Shown: one piece after another, positions 7,980-16,926 of the stretch | Numbering within the stretch: position 1 is the first letter of the stretch | Layout: the number at the start of each line of letters is the position of its first letter | From: an uncultured Polaribacter sp. | GTDB lineage: Bacteria; Bacteroidota; Bacteroidia; Flavobacteriales; Flavobacteriaceae | DNA length: 64,000 bases | Reading direction: 5' to 3' | Assembly: GCF_947501385.1 (NCBI RefSeq) | Contig: NZ_CANMVP010000014.1 | Coordinates: 55,491 to 119,490 of the forward strand | Notes under the pieces: model-generated | The model's database searches: none | Seen by the model: only the letters and a program-made list of their open reading frames with translations | Told to the model about the DNA's origin: nothing | Made by a program: the position numbers and the translations under genes

Positions 7980-9455
7980 ATGAAAAATAATATACACTAC
8001 ACACTTTTTTTTCTAGTTTCAGTTTTTTGTAGTACGATTGTGTTTTCACAAGAAATAAAGACCAAAGGAATTCACGAATTACAGAAAGAAGAATTCGGAA
8101 AGAAGACAAAGATTCAACACAAACTTGACAATAATAAATCTATAATTATTCCGTTGCAAAAAAGAGAAGCACAAACACTATCTAAAAAAGTATTTGGCTT
8201 TTTACCCTATTGGGAGCAAAACGACAATGCACATAATAATTTGCAATATGATTTATTAACACATATAGCTTGTTTTGATTTTAGGGTGAAAATAGATGCT
8301 TCTATTTTAATACCACCGAATTGGCCATGGACAACGGAAATTAATGCAGCGCATAATGCAGGGACAAAAGTTATAATGACAGTCGTGAACTTTGGTGAGC
8401 CCTTAGGAGCCCCAGAACCTGATGAAGTAGCTTGGGAGCTATTTACAAATACAGCGAAGCAAGATATTTTTTTTTCTAATGTGAAAAATATCATTCAAAT
8501 CTATAATTTAGATGGTGTTAATATAGATTTTGAAGGAATGATAAGTGCGCACAGAGGTGCTGAATTGAATGCCTTTATGTCAAAATTAACAGCTTATATT
8601 CATCAAGAACTACCAGGAAAAGAAGTCTCATTTGACGGACCAGCAGTAAATTGGGGCGGTTGGATTATGGACGGTTTGGTAGATAGTGTTGATTATTTAA
8701 TAGTTATGGCTTATGATTATACATCTAAATCCTCTGCGAATTCAGGACCAATTTCTCCTCTAAAACATCATACTTCCTGGAAAAGATTTGTTAAAAGAAC
8801 CATAGAAACAGGAACTTATGCAGTGCCTACAGCAAATAACCCTGAAAAACTAATTTTAGCAATCCCGTATTATGGGCAGCATTGGAAAACAGCTACAAAT
8901 GCTTCTGAATCATCAACAACTTCGCATGTCAGTTCAACAAGATATAGAAATACCACTACTGAAGCAGCAACTCATGGAGGGTGGATTTGGAATAGTGATT
9001 TTGAATACCCTTGGTATACTTGGAATGATGGTACAGATTGGAATCAGGTGTGGGCAGATAACGAGACAAGTCTTTCAAAAAAATATGATTTAGCAATCGC
9101 TAATAATTTAGGAGGGATTGGTATTTGGGCATTGAATTATGATGGGGCAAGACCAGAGCTTTGGAGTTTGATCAATACAAAATTTGGAACAACTGCTGCG
9201 GTAAGTTCTAATTTAAAAGAAAACATAAAATTGTTTCCAAATCCAGCAAAAAATGCTGTCAATATATTAAGTTCAGAAAATATAAATTTCACTAAAATTC
9301 AAATGTATAATGTTTTAGGCGAGCTAATTAGAAATGTAAATATTAAGGAAAAAAATATTGATATTGCGAATCTAACAAACGGAGTTTATTTTTTAAAGAT
9401 AGAAGATGCACTTGGAAAACAAGGGACATTCAAAATCTTAAAGTCTAATTTTTAA
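7980..9455 (+). CDS. Secreted GH18 glycosidase with T9SS sorting domain
   Basis: The 491-residue protein has a Sec signal peptide (cleavage likely after VFSQ, about residue 24) and a YaaH-like GH18 barrel from about 70 to 395. The active-site motif is DGVNIDFE (178-185) with catalytic Glu185; the third motif acid is Asn, a variant also found in other spore-cortex/peptidoglycan-type GH18 enzymes. MAYDYTSKSS near 243 and GGIGIWALNYDG near 385 are further barrel strands. Residues about 415-491 (KLFPNPAKNAVNI ... NGVYFLKIED) form a type A T9SS sorting tail, so it is exported across the outer membrane. The substrate could be chitin, but its place among murQ, nagZ and namZ favours the glycan strands of peptidoglycan. 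Confidence 0.9.
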   Translation: MKNNIHYTLFFLVSVFCSTIVFSQEIKTKGIHELQKEEFGKKTKIQHKLDNNKSIIIPLQKREAQTLSKKVFGFLPYWEQNDNAHNNLQYDLLTHIACFDFRVKIDASILIPPNWPWTTEINAAHNAGTKVIMTVVNFGEPLGAPEPDEVAWELFTNTAKQDIFFSNVKNIIQIYNLDGVNIDFEGMISAHRGAELNAFMSKLTAYIHQELPGKEVSFDGPAVNWGGWIMDGLVDSVDYLIVMAYDYTSKSSANSGPISPLKHHTSWKRFVKRTIETGTYAVPTANNPEKLILAIPYYGQHWKTATNASESSTTSHVSSTRYRNTTTEAATHGGWIWNSDFEYPWYTWNDGTDWNQVWADNETSLSKKYDLAIANNLGGIGIWALNYDGARPELWSLINTKFGTTAAVSSNLKENIKLFPNPAKNAVNILSSENINFTKIQMYNVLGELIRNVNIKEKNIDIANLTNGVYFLKIEDALGKQGTFKILKSNF

Positions 9456-9464
9456 TTGATACTC

Positions 9465-10676
9465 ATGAAAAATTTTATAATTATAATAGTGTCTTTAGTC
9501 CTCTTTTCTTGTGCTAAAACTGGCAAAGTAAAGCTAGAGGAAAACCCTGATGAATTAAATAAAAAAGAAAGCAAAGAAATCATTGTAGCAGCGAATCGAA
9601 CACAGGAGTATTTGTCTTTACTTAAAGGTAAAAATGTAGGTGTGGTTGCAAATCAAACAAGTGTTATTTTTAAGGAAGATGGAGTTATGCATCTTGTAGA
9701 TTCTTTACTTTCTTTGAATGTAAATGTTACCAAAGTTTTTGCACCCGAACATGGTTTTAGAGGTCAAGCAGATGCAGGCGAACACATAGCAGACGGTACT
9801 GATACAACTACAGGTTTGCCAATTATTTCTTTATATGGGAAGCATAGAAAACCATCAGCCAAACAATTAGAAGGTATTGATGTGCTATTATTTGATATTC
9901 AGGATGTAGGCGTACGTTTTTATACCTATATCTCTACGCTTCACTATATAATGGAAGCTGCTCGAGCACAGAATATTCCAGTTATTGTTCTAGATCGGCC
10001 CAATCCTAACGGGCATTATATTGACGGTCCTGTGTTAGAGAAAGATGTGAAAAGTTTTGTAGGAATGCACCCAGTTCCTGTTGTATACGGAATGACAATT
10101 GGAGAGTATGGAACAATGATTAATGGAGAAAAATGGTTGGAAAATGGAGTACAATGCAATCTTACCGTTATTTCATTACAAAATTATTCGCACAATTCTG
10201 AATACGATTTACCTATAAAACCTTCACCAAACTTGCCAAACTCAACAGCAATTAATTTGTATCCAAGTTTGTGTTTTTTTGAAGGAACCAATGTAAGCTG
10301 TGGACGAGGTACAGAAATGCAATTTCAAATTTTTGGTTCGCCTTTTTTAGACGAAGACTCTTTTAATTTTAGGTTTATTCCGCAATCTAACTTTGGGGCA
10401 AAAAATCCTAAACACAAAGGAAAAGAATGTTTTGGGAACGATTTACGAAACCATGAAGAATTAAGTGCCTTAAATTTGAATTGGCTACTTGAATCTTATA
10501 GCGGTACAAAGAATAAAGAAGTATTTTTTAACCAATTTTTCACCAAGCTAGCAGGAACTAAAAAGCTGCAAAAACAAATTGAAGAAGGGTTGTCGTTTGA
10601 AGAAATAAAGGAAAGTTGGCAAGAAGATTTGAAAGAATTTCAAAATGTTAGAAAAAAATATACAATATATGATTAG
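9465..10676 (+). CDS. namZ: Exo-beta-N-acetylmuramidase NamZ (GH171, DUF1343), lipoprotein
   Basis: NamZ removes non-reducing terminal MurNAc from peptidoglycan fragments; the function was shown for YbbC of Bacillus subtilis. The 403-residue protein has a lipobox (LVLFSC, Cys16). Family signatures include GVVANQTSV, FAPEHGFRGQADAGE, LLFDIQDVGVRFYTYISTLH, LDRPNPNGHYIDGP and PSPNLPNSTAINLYPSLCFFEGTNVS with GRGTEMQFQIFG. I took the ATG at 9465 because it begins the signal peptide; an in-frame TTG at 9456 directly abutting the GH18 stop would add three residues. NagZ and NamZ together can strip alternating GlcNAc and MurNAc from a chain end. It is the last intact gene of the operon. Confidence 0.94.
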   Translation: MKNFIIIIVSLVLFSCAKTGKVKLEENPDELNKKESKEIIVAANRTQEYLSLLKGKNVGVVANQTSVIFKEDGVMHLVDSLLSLNVNVTKVFAPEHGFRGQADAGEHIADGTDTTTGLPIISLYGKHRKPSAKQLEGIDVLLFDIQDVGVRFYTYISTLHYIMEAARAQNIPVIVLDRPNPNGHYIDGPVLEKDVKSFVGMHPVPVVYGMTIGEYGTMINGEKWLENGVQCNLTVISLQNYSHNSEYDLPIKPSPNLPNSTAINLYPSLCFFEGTNVSCGRGTEMQFQIFGSPFLDEDSFNFRFIPQSNFGAKNPKHKGKECFGNDLRNHEELSALNLNWLLESYSGTKNKEVFFNQFFTKLAGTKKLQKQIEEGLSFEEIKESWQEDLKEFQNVRKKYTIYD

Positions 10677-10924
10677 TACCTACCATTTTATTGGGTTGCA
10701 AGACAATCAAATTCATTTTATGGAATCTGATCAGGTTTTAGAGAAAAGAAAAGGGATTTTTAAAACATCAATCTCAAAAAGAGGGTGTTATTTTTTAAGG
10801 TTCAGATAGTAGAGAATTTTGGCAACGTGCAGAAGATAGAAATCGTGAAACCGCTATTATATATGATCAGTTAGAATTGTCTCATTATGCAGCTATGGAA
10901 GCATTTGTGAGGTGGAAATATTAA
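10669..10924 (+). pseudogene. Degenerate, frameshifted coding remnant after namZ
   Basis: An ATG at 10669, overlapping the namZ stop, opens 46 codons (MISTYHFIGLQDNQ ... KRGCYFLRFR) to a TAG at 10807. A second frame, offset by +1, is open from 10799 to a TAA ending at 10924 and reads GSDSREFWQRAEDRN ... ELSHYAAMEAFVRWKY. Dropping one base in the TTAAGG at 10795-10800 joins them into about 88 residues of protein-like composition. I do not recognise the family. It may be the rest of another peptidoglycan-salvage gene worn down by deletion and frameshift. Its end overlaps the stop of the convergent gene by four bases. Confidence 0.4.
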
Positions 10925-12144
10925 TTTGTAGTGTTGATAGGTACATAATCTAAAGGCAAAGCATTGGCAAATTTTTCATAAGACCAATACCCTTCGTAAA
11001 ACACATCTAAAGGATTTACTAACGAACCGTTTTTATCTAAAGCAGTCGGAATATTTAAAGCAATTACAGAAGATGATTGCGGATACGCTTCTCGCATTTT
11101 ACCAAACATATTTCTCATAATGTATCCTTTCTCTTCTTTTTCTTTGGTGTAAACTACTAAAATATGGTACTCAAAATCTAAGTAAGTCGTAAAGATTTTT
11201 TTAGAGATAATATCACTTACTGGAGCTTTGGTCTTATAGATATGATCTTTGAATTTCGGTAATTTCACCTTTCTTAAAGTTACCAGAGCAGCATCTAGCG
11301 CAGTTTTGGGTGCTTCAATTTTTATAGAAAAATTTAATTGAGAACGATTTAGTTTGATTAATTCTCTAGCTCTTTTTATTTGCGCTTCACTTGGTCTCTC
11401 AGGATTTGGAACTCTTTTAAAAAGATGTACAAGAAAACCTTCATCATAAGTAGTGTTTTTTAATAATGTTTGATAAAAATGTGTAAAAGAACCGTTGTAA
11501 GCTTCTAATCTTTTTTTAGCCCATTTGCGTTGTTTTCTTTTACTCGCTTTTAAATTTTCATAGCGCGAATATCCTAAATAAGTAACTTGATTTTTGTTGA
11601 TGATAAACTGCTCTAATTCAAAAGTAATTTTATAACCTAAACTCTTATGTTTTATCTTTAAAGGTTCTCTAGCAATAGCGGTAAGTATGTTTTTTTTTGC
11701 ATCAAAGTTAAAATGCAATACTTTCGGGTTTAAGATTTCGCAATCTTCTGCCAATGCTGTTCTTCCAATAAATTCTTTTTTAAATGAAGAAAGATTGTAT
11801 TTCCATTCATCATCATAAACTGTTTTTCTAATGATGATTTCATCTAACACATTTTCTTTCGCTACCAATGCAAAAACTAAGGGTTTTTTATAGTTTGAAG
11901 TATGTAGAGCATAAATTATTTTTTCGAAACCTAAATAGGAAACCACCAAATCATATTGACCTTCTTTTATTTTGATAGAAAATTCACCATTAGCGTTTGT
12001 AGTAGTTCCTACCATGGTATTGTTAAAATAGACCGCAGCACCTTCTAAAGGCCCGCTTTTTTCATAAACAGTTCCCCTAACAGTTATTTGTGCTATTGAG
12101 AAAAAAGAACTTAAAAAGAAAAAATAAAAAAACCGATTTTTCAT
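10921..12144 (-). CDS. Secreted protein with CarboxypepD_reg-like domain
   Basis: This 407-residue protein has a signal peptide (cleaved after about FSIAQ, residue 18) and a beta-sandwich regulatory domain (about 20-100: VRGTVYEKSGPLEGAAVYFN, GTTTNANGEFSIKIKEGQYDLVVSYLGFEK). This is the pfam13715 fold often found at the N-terminus of outer-membrane receptors and surface proteins in Bacteroidota. The remaining 300 residues are Lys/Arg-rich and show no domain I can name. No TonB plug or beta-barrel follows, so it is not a SusC-type receptor. It is 63 bp downstream of the M3 peptidase gene on the same strand, so co-transcription is possible. Confidence 0.75.
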   Translation of the reverse strand: MKNRFFYFFFLSSFFSIAQITVRGTVYEKSGPLEGAAVYFNNTMVGTTTNANGEFSIKIKEGQYDLVVSYLGFEKIIYALHTSNYKKPLVFALVAKENVLDEIIIRKTVYDDEWKYNLSSFKKEFIGRTALAEDCEILNPKVLHFNFDAKKNILTAIAREPLKIKHKSLGYKITFELEQFIINKNQVTYLGYSRYENLKASKRKQRKWAKKRLEAYNGSFTHFYQTLLKNTTYDEGFLVHLFKRVPNPERPSEAQIKRARELIKLNRSQLNFSIKIEAPKTALDAALVTLRKVKLPKFKDHIYKTKAPVSDIISKKIFTTYLDFEYHILVVYTKEKEEKGYIMRNMFGKMREAYPQSSSVIALNIPTALDKNGSLVNPLDVFYEGYWSYEKFANALPLDYVPINTTN

Positions 12145-12207
12145 CTGATAAAAATAATCATAGAAAAACCGATTTTATAAAAAATGTTGTTAATTCTTAG
12201 TAAAAAT

Positions 12208-14223
12208 TTAAAGCAAGCCTGCTCTTTTTAATAAGGCATCTGGTTTAGGTTCTTTTCCCCTAAAGCGTTTGTATAAAGTCATTGGTTTTTCTGTACCTCC
12301 TTTAGAAAGTACATTTTCTTTGAATTTTGTTGCCACTTTTTTATCAAAAATTCCTTCTTCTAAAAAATATTCAAAAGCATCGGCATCTAAAACTTCTGCC
12401 CATTTATACGAATAATATCCTGCAGAATAGCCTCCTTGAAAGATATGAGAAAAAGCAGTACTCATTGCATTTTCTGGAACATCAGGGTATAGTTTTGTGC
12501 CAGCGAAAACATCATTTTCAAAGGTTTTTACAGAGGTTATTTCTGACGGATTTTCGCTATGCCATTTCATATCTAAAAGACCAAAACTTAATTGTCGTAA
12601 GGTTTGCATTCCTTCATGAAAACTTGCAGATTCTTTTATTTTTTTGACGTATTCCATCGGAATTACTTCGCCAGTTTTATAATGTTTTGCAAACAATTCT
12701 AACGCTTCTTTTTCATAACACCAATTTTCTAAAACCTGACTTGGCAATTCAACAAAATCCCAAGAAACAGAAGTTCCAGATAAGCTATTATAGGTTGTAT
12801 TTGCTAACATGCCATGCAGTGCATGACCAAATTCATGAAACAACGTTGTAACTTCATTAAAAGTTAATAGAGAAGGTTTTGTTATCGTCGGTTTGGTAAA
12901 ATTACAAACAATGGAAACGTGTGGTCTTTCATTGATGCCGTTTTTAATTTGTTGCGATTTATAAGAGGTCATCCACGCACCATTCCTTTTTCCTTTTCTT
13001 GGATGAAAATCTGCATAAAACAAAGAAATAAAATTGCCATCAGCATCTGTTACATGATACGTTTTAACATCTTCATGATATTTGTCGACGTTAAAAATTT
13101 CTTCAAACTGTAAATCAAATAGACGATTCGCAATTTCAAAAACACCATCAATTACATTTTCTAACTTAAAATAGGGTTTTAAAATTTCCTGATCTAAATC
13201 GAAAATTTCTTTCTTTAATTTTTCTGAATAATAAGCGCCATCCCATTTTTGTAATTGCTCTATACCATCTAATTTTTTAGCATAATTTTCTAAGTTTTTA
13301 AATTCATTTTCAGCTGCAGGTTTTGCTTTTTCTAGTAATTCGTTAGAAAAATCAATTACTTTTTTTGGAGTCTCTGCCATTCTTTCTTCCAAAACAAAAT
13401 GGGCATGCGATGTATAACCTAAAAGATTTGCTCTTTTATGTCGTAAACCCACAATTTTTAAAACAATTTTTTCATTGTTAAATTCATTTTCTTGAAAGCC
13501 TTTTTTACCCGCTGCAATGGCTAATTCTTTTCGCAACGTTCTATTGTCTGCATAGGTTAAAAAAGGAATATAACTTGGGTAATCTAAAGTGAAAATCCAG
13601 CCATCTTTTTCTTTTTCATTTGCCAATTGTTTTGCAGCTTCTTTTGCAGATTCTGGCAAGCCAGAAAGGTCTTTTTCATCTGTTAAATGCATTTCATAAG
13701 CATTGGTTTCTGCTAAAACATTTTCACCGAATTTCAAAGATAATTTAGAAAGCTCAGTATCGATTTTTCTTAAAGCTGCCTTGTCTGATTCATTTAAATT
13801 TGCGCCATTTCTAGCAAAACCTTTGTACTGTTTTTCTAACAGCATCTCTTGCTCTGAAGTTAGTGCTAAGCTTTCTTTTTTATCAAAAACAGTTTTTACT
13901 CTTTTAAATAAAACGTCATTTAAAGTGATGTCATTTCTAAATTCACTTAACCAAGGTGAAATTTCTTGTGCAATTTTTTGAATTTCATCATTTGTTTCTG
14001 CCGAATTTAAATTAAAAAAAATACTCGTAATTCTATTTAATTTTTCACCAGTAAAATCTAAAGCCACCGTAGTATTTTCAAAAGTAGGTTCTTCATCATT
14101 TTCAACAATTACATCAATCTCTTTTTTAGCAATTTGAATTGCTTCTTTTATAGCAGGTTTGTAATCTGAGTTTGCTATTTTGGAAAAAGGTGCGGTATTA
14201 AAATCTTTTAAAAGTGGATTCAT
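12208..14223 (-). CDS. M3-family zinc metallopeptidase (oligopeptidase A / Dcp type)
   Basis: This cytoplasmic thimet-oligopeptidase-type enzyme degrades short peptides. The 671-residue protein has the zinc motif HEFGH at 463-467 (LFHEFGHALHGML), with GYSAGYYSYKWAEVLDADAF near the C-terminus, a hallmark of the Dcp/OpdA group. I chose the ATG at 14223 (MNPLLKDFNTAPFSKI), the usual family start. An in-frame ATG at 14253 would add ten residues, but a -7 element at 14241-14248 lies between the two. No signal peptide is seen, so a role in recycling peptides from protein turnover or uptake is likely. Confidence 0.92.
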   Translation of the reverse strand: MNPLLKDFNTAPFSKIANSDYKPAIKEAIQIAKKEIDVIVENDEEPTFENTTVALDFTGEKLNRITSIFFNLNSAETNDEIQKIAQEISPWLSEFRNDITLNDVLFKRVKTVFDKKESLALTSEQEMLLEKQYKGFARNGANLNESDKAALRKIDTELSKLSLKFGENVLAETNAYEMHLTDEKDLSGLPESAKEAAKQLANEKEKDGWIFTLDYPSYIPFLTYADNRTLRKELAIAAGKKGFQENEFNNEKIVLKIVGLRHKRANLLGYTSHAHFVLEERMAETPKKVIDFSNELLEKAKPAAENEFKNLENYAKKLDGIEQLQKWDGAYYSEKLKKEIFDLDQEILKPYFKLENVIDGVFEIANRLFDLQFEEIFNVDKYHEDVKTYHVTDADGNFISLFYADFHPRKGKRNGAWMTSYKSQQIKNGINERPHVSIVCNFTKPTITKPSLLTFNEVTTLFHEFGHALHGMLANTTYNSLSGTSVSWDFVELPSQVLENWCYEKEALELFAKHYKTGEVIPMEYVKKIKESASFHEGMQTLRQLSFGLLDMKWHSENPSEITSVKTFENDVFAGTKLYPDVPENAMSTAFSHIFQGGYSAGYYSYKWAEVLDADAFEYFLEEGIFDKKVATKFKENVLSKGGTEKPMTLYKRFRGKEPKPDALLKRAGLL

Positions 14224-14240
14224 TTTTTTCTTTATTTGCA

Positions 14241-14248
14241 CAAATTTA
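14241..14248 (-). promoter_or_regulatory. Candidate -7 element of the M3 peptidase gene
   Basis: The minus strand reads TAAATTTG 17 bases before the ATG at 14223. A second match, TACGTTTG, lies at 14276-14283 and would fit the longer start at 14253. Confidence 0.4.
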
Positions 14249-14403
14249 GGCATTATTAGATTCTCTAAAAATTTTCAAACGTAAGAAATTAAAATTTCAC
14301 CGACTAATGTTGCAGCTTGGTCTAAAATGCAGATTTTATTTTTTGAAAAAGTTGCAGTTTTGGTCTAATATTTGTTTTAAAAGTTAATACAAAACACAAA
14401 CTA

Positions 14404-14411
14404 TATCTTTG
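14404..14411 (+). promoter_or_regulatory. TAnnTTTG element abutting the LamG gene start
   Basis: TATCTTTG ends directly before the ATG at 14412. If it is the -7 element, transcription would start at or within the start codon, so the mRNA would be leaderless; chance occurrence cannot be excluded in DNA this AT-rich. Confidence 0.3.
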
Positions 14412-16895
14412 ATGCATAAAATTAAAAATTACCTTTCTCTAATAATTTTTCTATTATCTATCCAAACCATATTTTCTCAAATACCATGTTCTTCTGGTTA
14501 TACTGGAGATGGTAGCAACGATTTTGTTGAAATACCCAATACTACATATATTAATTCTAATAATACTGCCGTAAGTAATAGAACCATAGAATTTTGGTTT
14601 AACACGCCAGATATTACAACAAAGCAGGTTTTGTTTGAAGAAGGTGGCGGAACAAATGCCATTCATTTTTTTGTGGAAGGTGGTAGATTGTATTTGGGCC
14701 AGTACAGAGATAATGCCAACCCAGCTATAGATAGAAGGTTTTTTAGAACAGGTTCTGGAAATATTGCTACAAATACTTGGTACCATGTAGCTATGACTTT
14801 AAATGCTGGAGCAACCTTAAAATGGTACTTAAATGGAGAAGAAAAAGATTCACAAACCGGATTTGCAGTAAAAAAACATACAGGAGACATTAACTTTGGT
14901 AGATCTGGTGGTAATCTTAAATATCCATCTAGTTTAGTAAATAACTGGACAACTAGTTCTGTTGGAGGTTCAACAACAGAAACATATAACAATACATTTA
15001 CAGGAAATGTGAATAGCAGCTTTTATTACAAAGGATTTCTTTCATTATTTAGAATTTGGAATGTTGCAAGAACAGCCAGCCAAATTGACACAAATAAGAG
15101 CATTTACTTAACTTCAGGAACAAGTTTAGTTGCCTACCAAAATGGCGGAACAATTAATTATAAAGGAACTTCAGACGTTGGTATTGACTCTAGTATGAAT
15201 ACAAATGGTTCTGGAACAACTTTTACTTGGACTGGTGCTTCATCAAATGCCTATACAGACGCAACAAATTGGACTGGAGCTGCACCGAGTATTGACAGAG
15301 CAAGAACGGTTGTGATTAATTCAGGTGGAATTAATTTAACAGTAACATCATCTGTGAATGTTGGAAGCTTAACTGTTGACAACGGTGCAGAAATTATTGT
15401 GCAAAGCGGAGCGACACTCAATGTGTTTTATAATCTAATAAATAACGGAATTGTAACTGTTGAAAACGGAGGATCTTTAATTTATCATTCTTGTACACAG
15501 GCTATCTCTGGAACTGGAATATATAATATTCAAAGAGATACACCAACATATCCTGCCAATTATGCTTATTCTTATATGAGTTCTCCTTTAATACCTGCAG
15601 ATTCAAATTCAACAAGCGTTTTTCCTGGTCAAACAACTTATTATTTTAATTCTTCTATAGCAGCTCCAGATTGGGAATTTTTCTCAGGAAATTTTTCGGC
15701 GGGTGCTGGTTATGCAATTCGAGCAGAGTCAACAGCTAGCTATCAACCTAACTTTTCAGGAACCATAAATACAAATGCTGTAAGTGTTCCTTTGTTTTAC
15801 AGTAGTACTGGTGTTGCAAGTGAGGATGGAGATAATGTTTGGTCTACAGAAGGAGATAATTTAGTTGGGAACCCATATAGCTCTGCAATTGATTGGGATT
15901 TGGTAATTTCAGATACTGATAATAAATTTATTGACGGAACTATGTATTATTGGGATCAGGCTACGGTAAATGTAGGTGAAAATGATGTTTCTGATTACAA
16001 GCAGTACAATTTAACGGGTGGTGCTTCAAACACTGCTACCGGTAAAATAGGAACCGCCCAAGGTTTTTTTATAAGAGCTACAGAAGCTTCAACATTATTC
16101 ATAAAGCCTACACATCAAATAGTATCTGATAATTTACAGTTTTTTAAAGGCACAAATACAGTATCTCTTAATGCAAAACCGAATTCTAAAAAAGAAAATC
16201 GTTCCTGGTTAATTCTTAAAAGAGGAGCTGACATTTTTCCAATTTTAGTAGGGTTTTTAGACAAAGCAACAAATAGATACGACAGATTATATGATGCGCC
16301 ATTTGATATCAATCAGAAATCATTGGGTTTTTATTCTTTAATTAAAGGAAAAGATAAAGCATCAATACAAGGTTTGCCAACTTTAAAGAGAGATAAAAAA
16401 GTAGTAAAATTAGGGTATGTTGTAGATCAAATTGGTGATTATTCTATAAGTGTTACAGAAGAACACATCGATGCAAATTACTTTATTTATTTAAGAGACA
16501 AACAAGAAAAAGTTACGGTAGATTTAAAACAAAGAGACTACGCTTTTACCATAGATTCAATAGGGGAAAACAATACGAGATTTAAACTTATTTATACTAA
16601 GAAAAAAAGAAAGGCAACGCAAAAATCTGGAAAAGAATCATTAACTGTAGAGGAAATAGATTCTAAAGATTTTACAGCTTATATTAATGGTTCAAATGAA
16701 TTAATTGTAACCTATGATTTTGATATAGATCATATTGAAGAAGTTTCTTTATACAATATTCAGGGAAGAAAAACAGCTACATTCTCAGGTAGCCAAATAA
16801 AAGATGTTTCTAATTTAGCAAAAGGGATTTACCTTGTACATGCCAAATTAATTGATCATAGAATGTTGACAAAAAAAATACTGATTGAGAATTAG
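14412..16895 (+). CDS. LamG-domain surface protein with T9SS tail
   Basis: This large secreted protein of 827 residues has a signal peptide (cleaved near IFSQ, residue 23). A concanavalin A-like LamG domain follows (about 30-240: DGSNDFVEIPNTT, RTIEFWFNTPD, WYHVAMTLNAGATLKWYLNGE, SLFRIWNVARTASQID). A central beta-rich region of about 400 residues includes TFTWTGASSNAYTDATNWTG, typical of flavobacterial adhesin-like proteins. The C-terminal 75 residues (EVSLYNIQGRKTATF ... LAKGIYLVHAKL) are a type A T9SS sorting domain. LamG domains bind carbohydrates or proteins, so adhesion or glycan binding at the cell surface is the likely role; no catalytic domain is visible. The ATG at 14412 is preferred over a TTG at 14409. 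Confidence 0.82.
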   Translation: MHKIKNYLSLIIFLLSIQTIFSQIPCSSGYTGDGSNDFVEIPNTTYINSNNTAVSNRTIEFWFNTPDITTKQVLFEEGGGTNAIHFFVEGGRLYLGQYRDNANPAIDRRFFRTGSGNIATNTWYHVAMTLNAGATLKWYLNGEEKDSQTGFAVKKHTGDINFGRSGGNLKYPSSLVNNWTTSSVGGSTTETYNNTFTGNVNSSFYYKGFLSLFRIWNVARTASQIDTNKSIYLTSGTSLVAYQNGGTINYKGTSDVGIDSSMNTNGSGTTFTWTGASSNAYTDATNWTGAAPSIDRARTVVINSGGINLTVTSSVNVGSLTVDNGAEIIVQSGATLNVFYNLINNGIVTVENGGSLIYHSCTQAISGTGIYNIQRDTPTYPANYAYSYMSSPLIPADSNSTSVFPGQTTYYFNSSIAAPDWEFFSGNFSAGAGYAIRAESTASYQPNFSGTINTNAVSVPLFYSSTGVASEDGDNVWSTEGDNLVGNPYSSAIDWDLVISDTDNKFIDGTMYYWDQATVNVGENDVSDYKQYNLTGGASNTATGKIGTAQGFFIRATEASTLFIKPTHQIVSDNLQFFKGTNTVSLNAKPNSKKENRSWLILKRGADIFPILVGFLDKATNRYDRLYDAPFDINQKSLGFYSLIKGKDKASIQGLPTLKRDKKVVKLGYVVDQIGDYSISVTEEHIDANYFIYLRDKQEKVTVDLKQRDYAFTIDSIGENNTRFKLIYTKKKRKATQKSGKESLTVEEIDSKDFTAYINGSNELIVTYDFDIDHIEEVSLYNIQGRKTATFSGSQIKDVSNLAKGIYLVHAKLIDHRMLTKKILIEN

Positions 16896-16908
16896 CAATC
16901 AGTATTTT
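16875..16908. terminator. Bidirectional terminator overlapping the LamG stop codon
   Basis: AAAATACTGATTG (16875-16887) pairs perfectly with CAATCAGTATTTT (16896-16908) across an 8-base loop that contains the LamG TAG stop. T-runs are present on the minus side, so it should also end purE transcription arriving from the right. Confidence 0.8.
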
Positions 16909-16926
16909 CTATTTTATAAGATTTAA

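Noticed and set aside
12919..13113. Open frames antisense to long genes, for example within the M3 peptidase, rho and hutU genes
   Set aside because: They lie opposite well-identified proteins, have no family likeness and arise from codon bias in AT-rich DNA.
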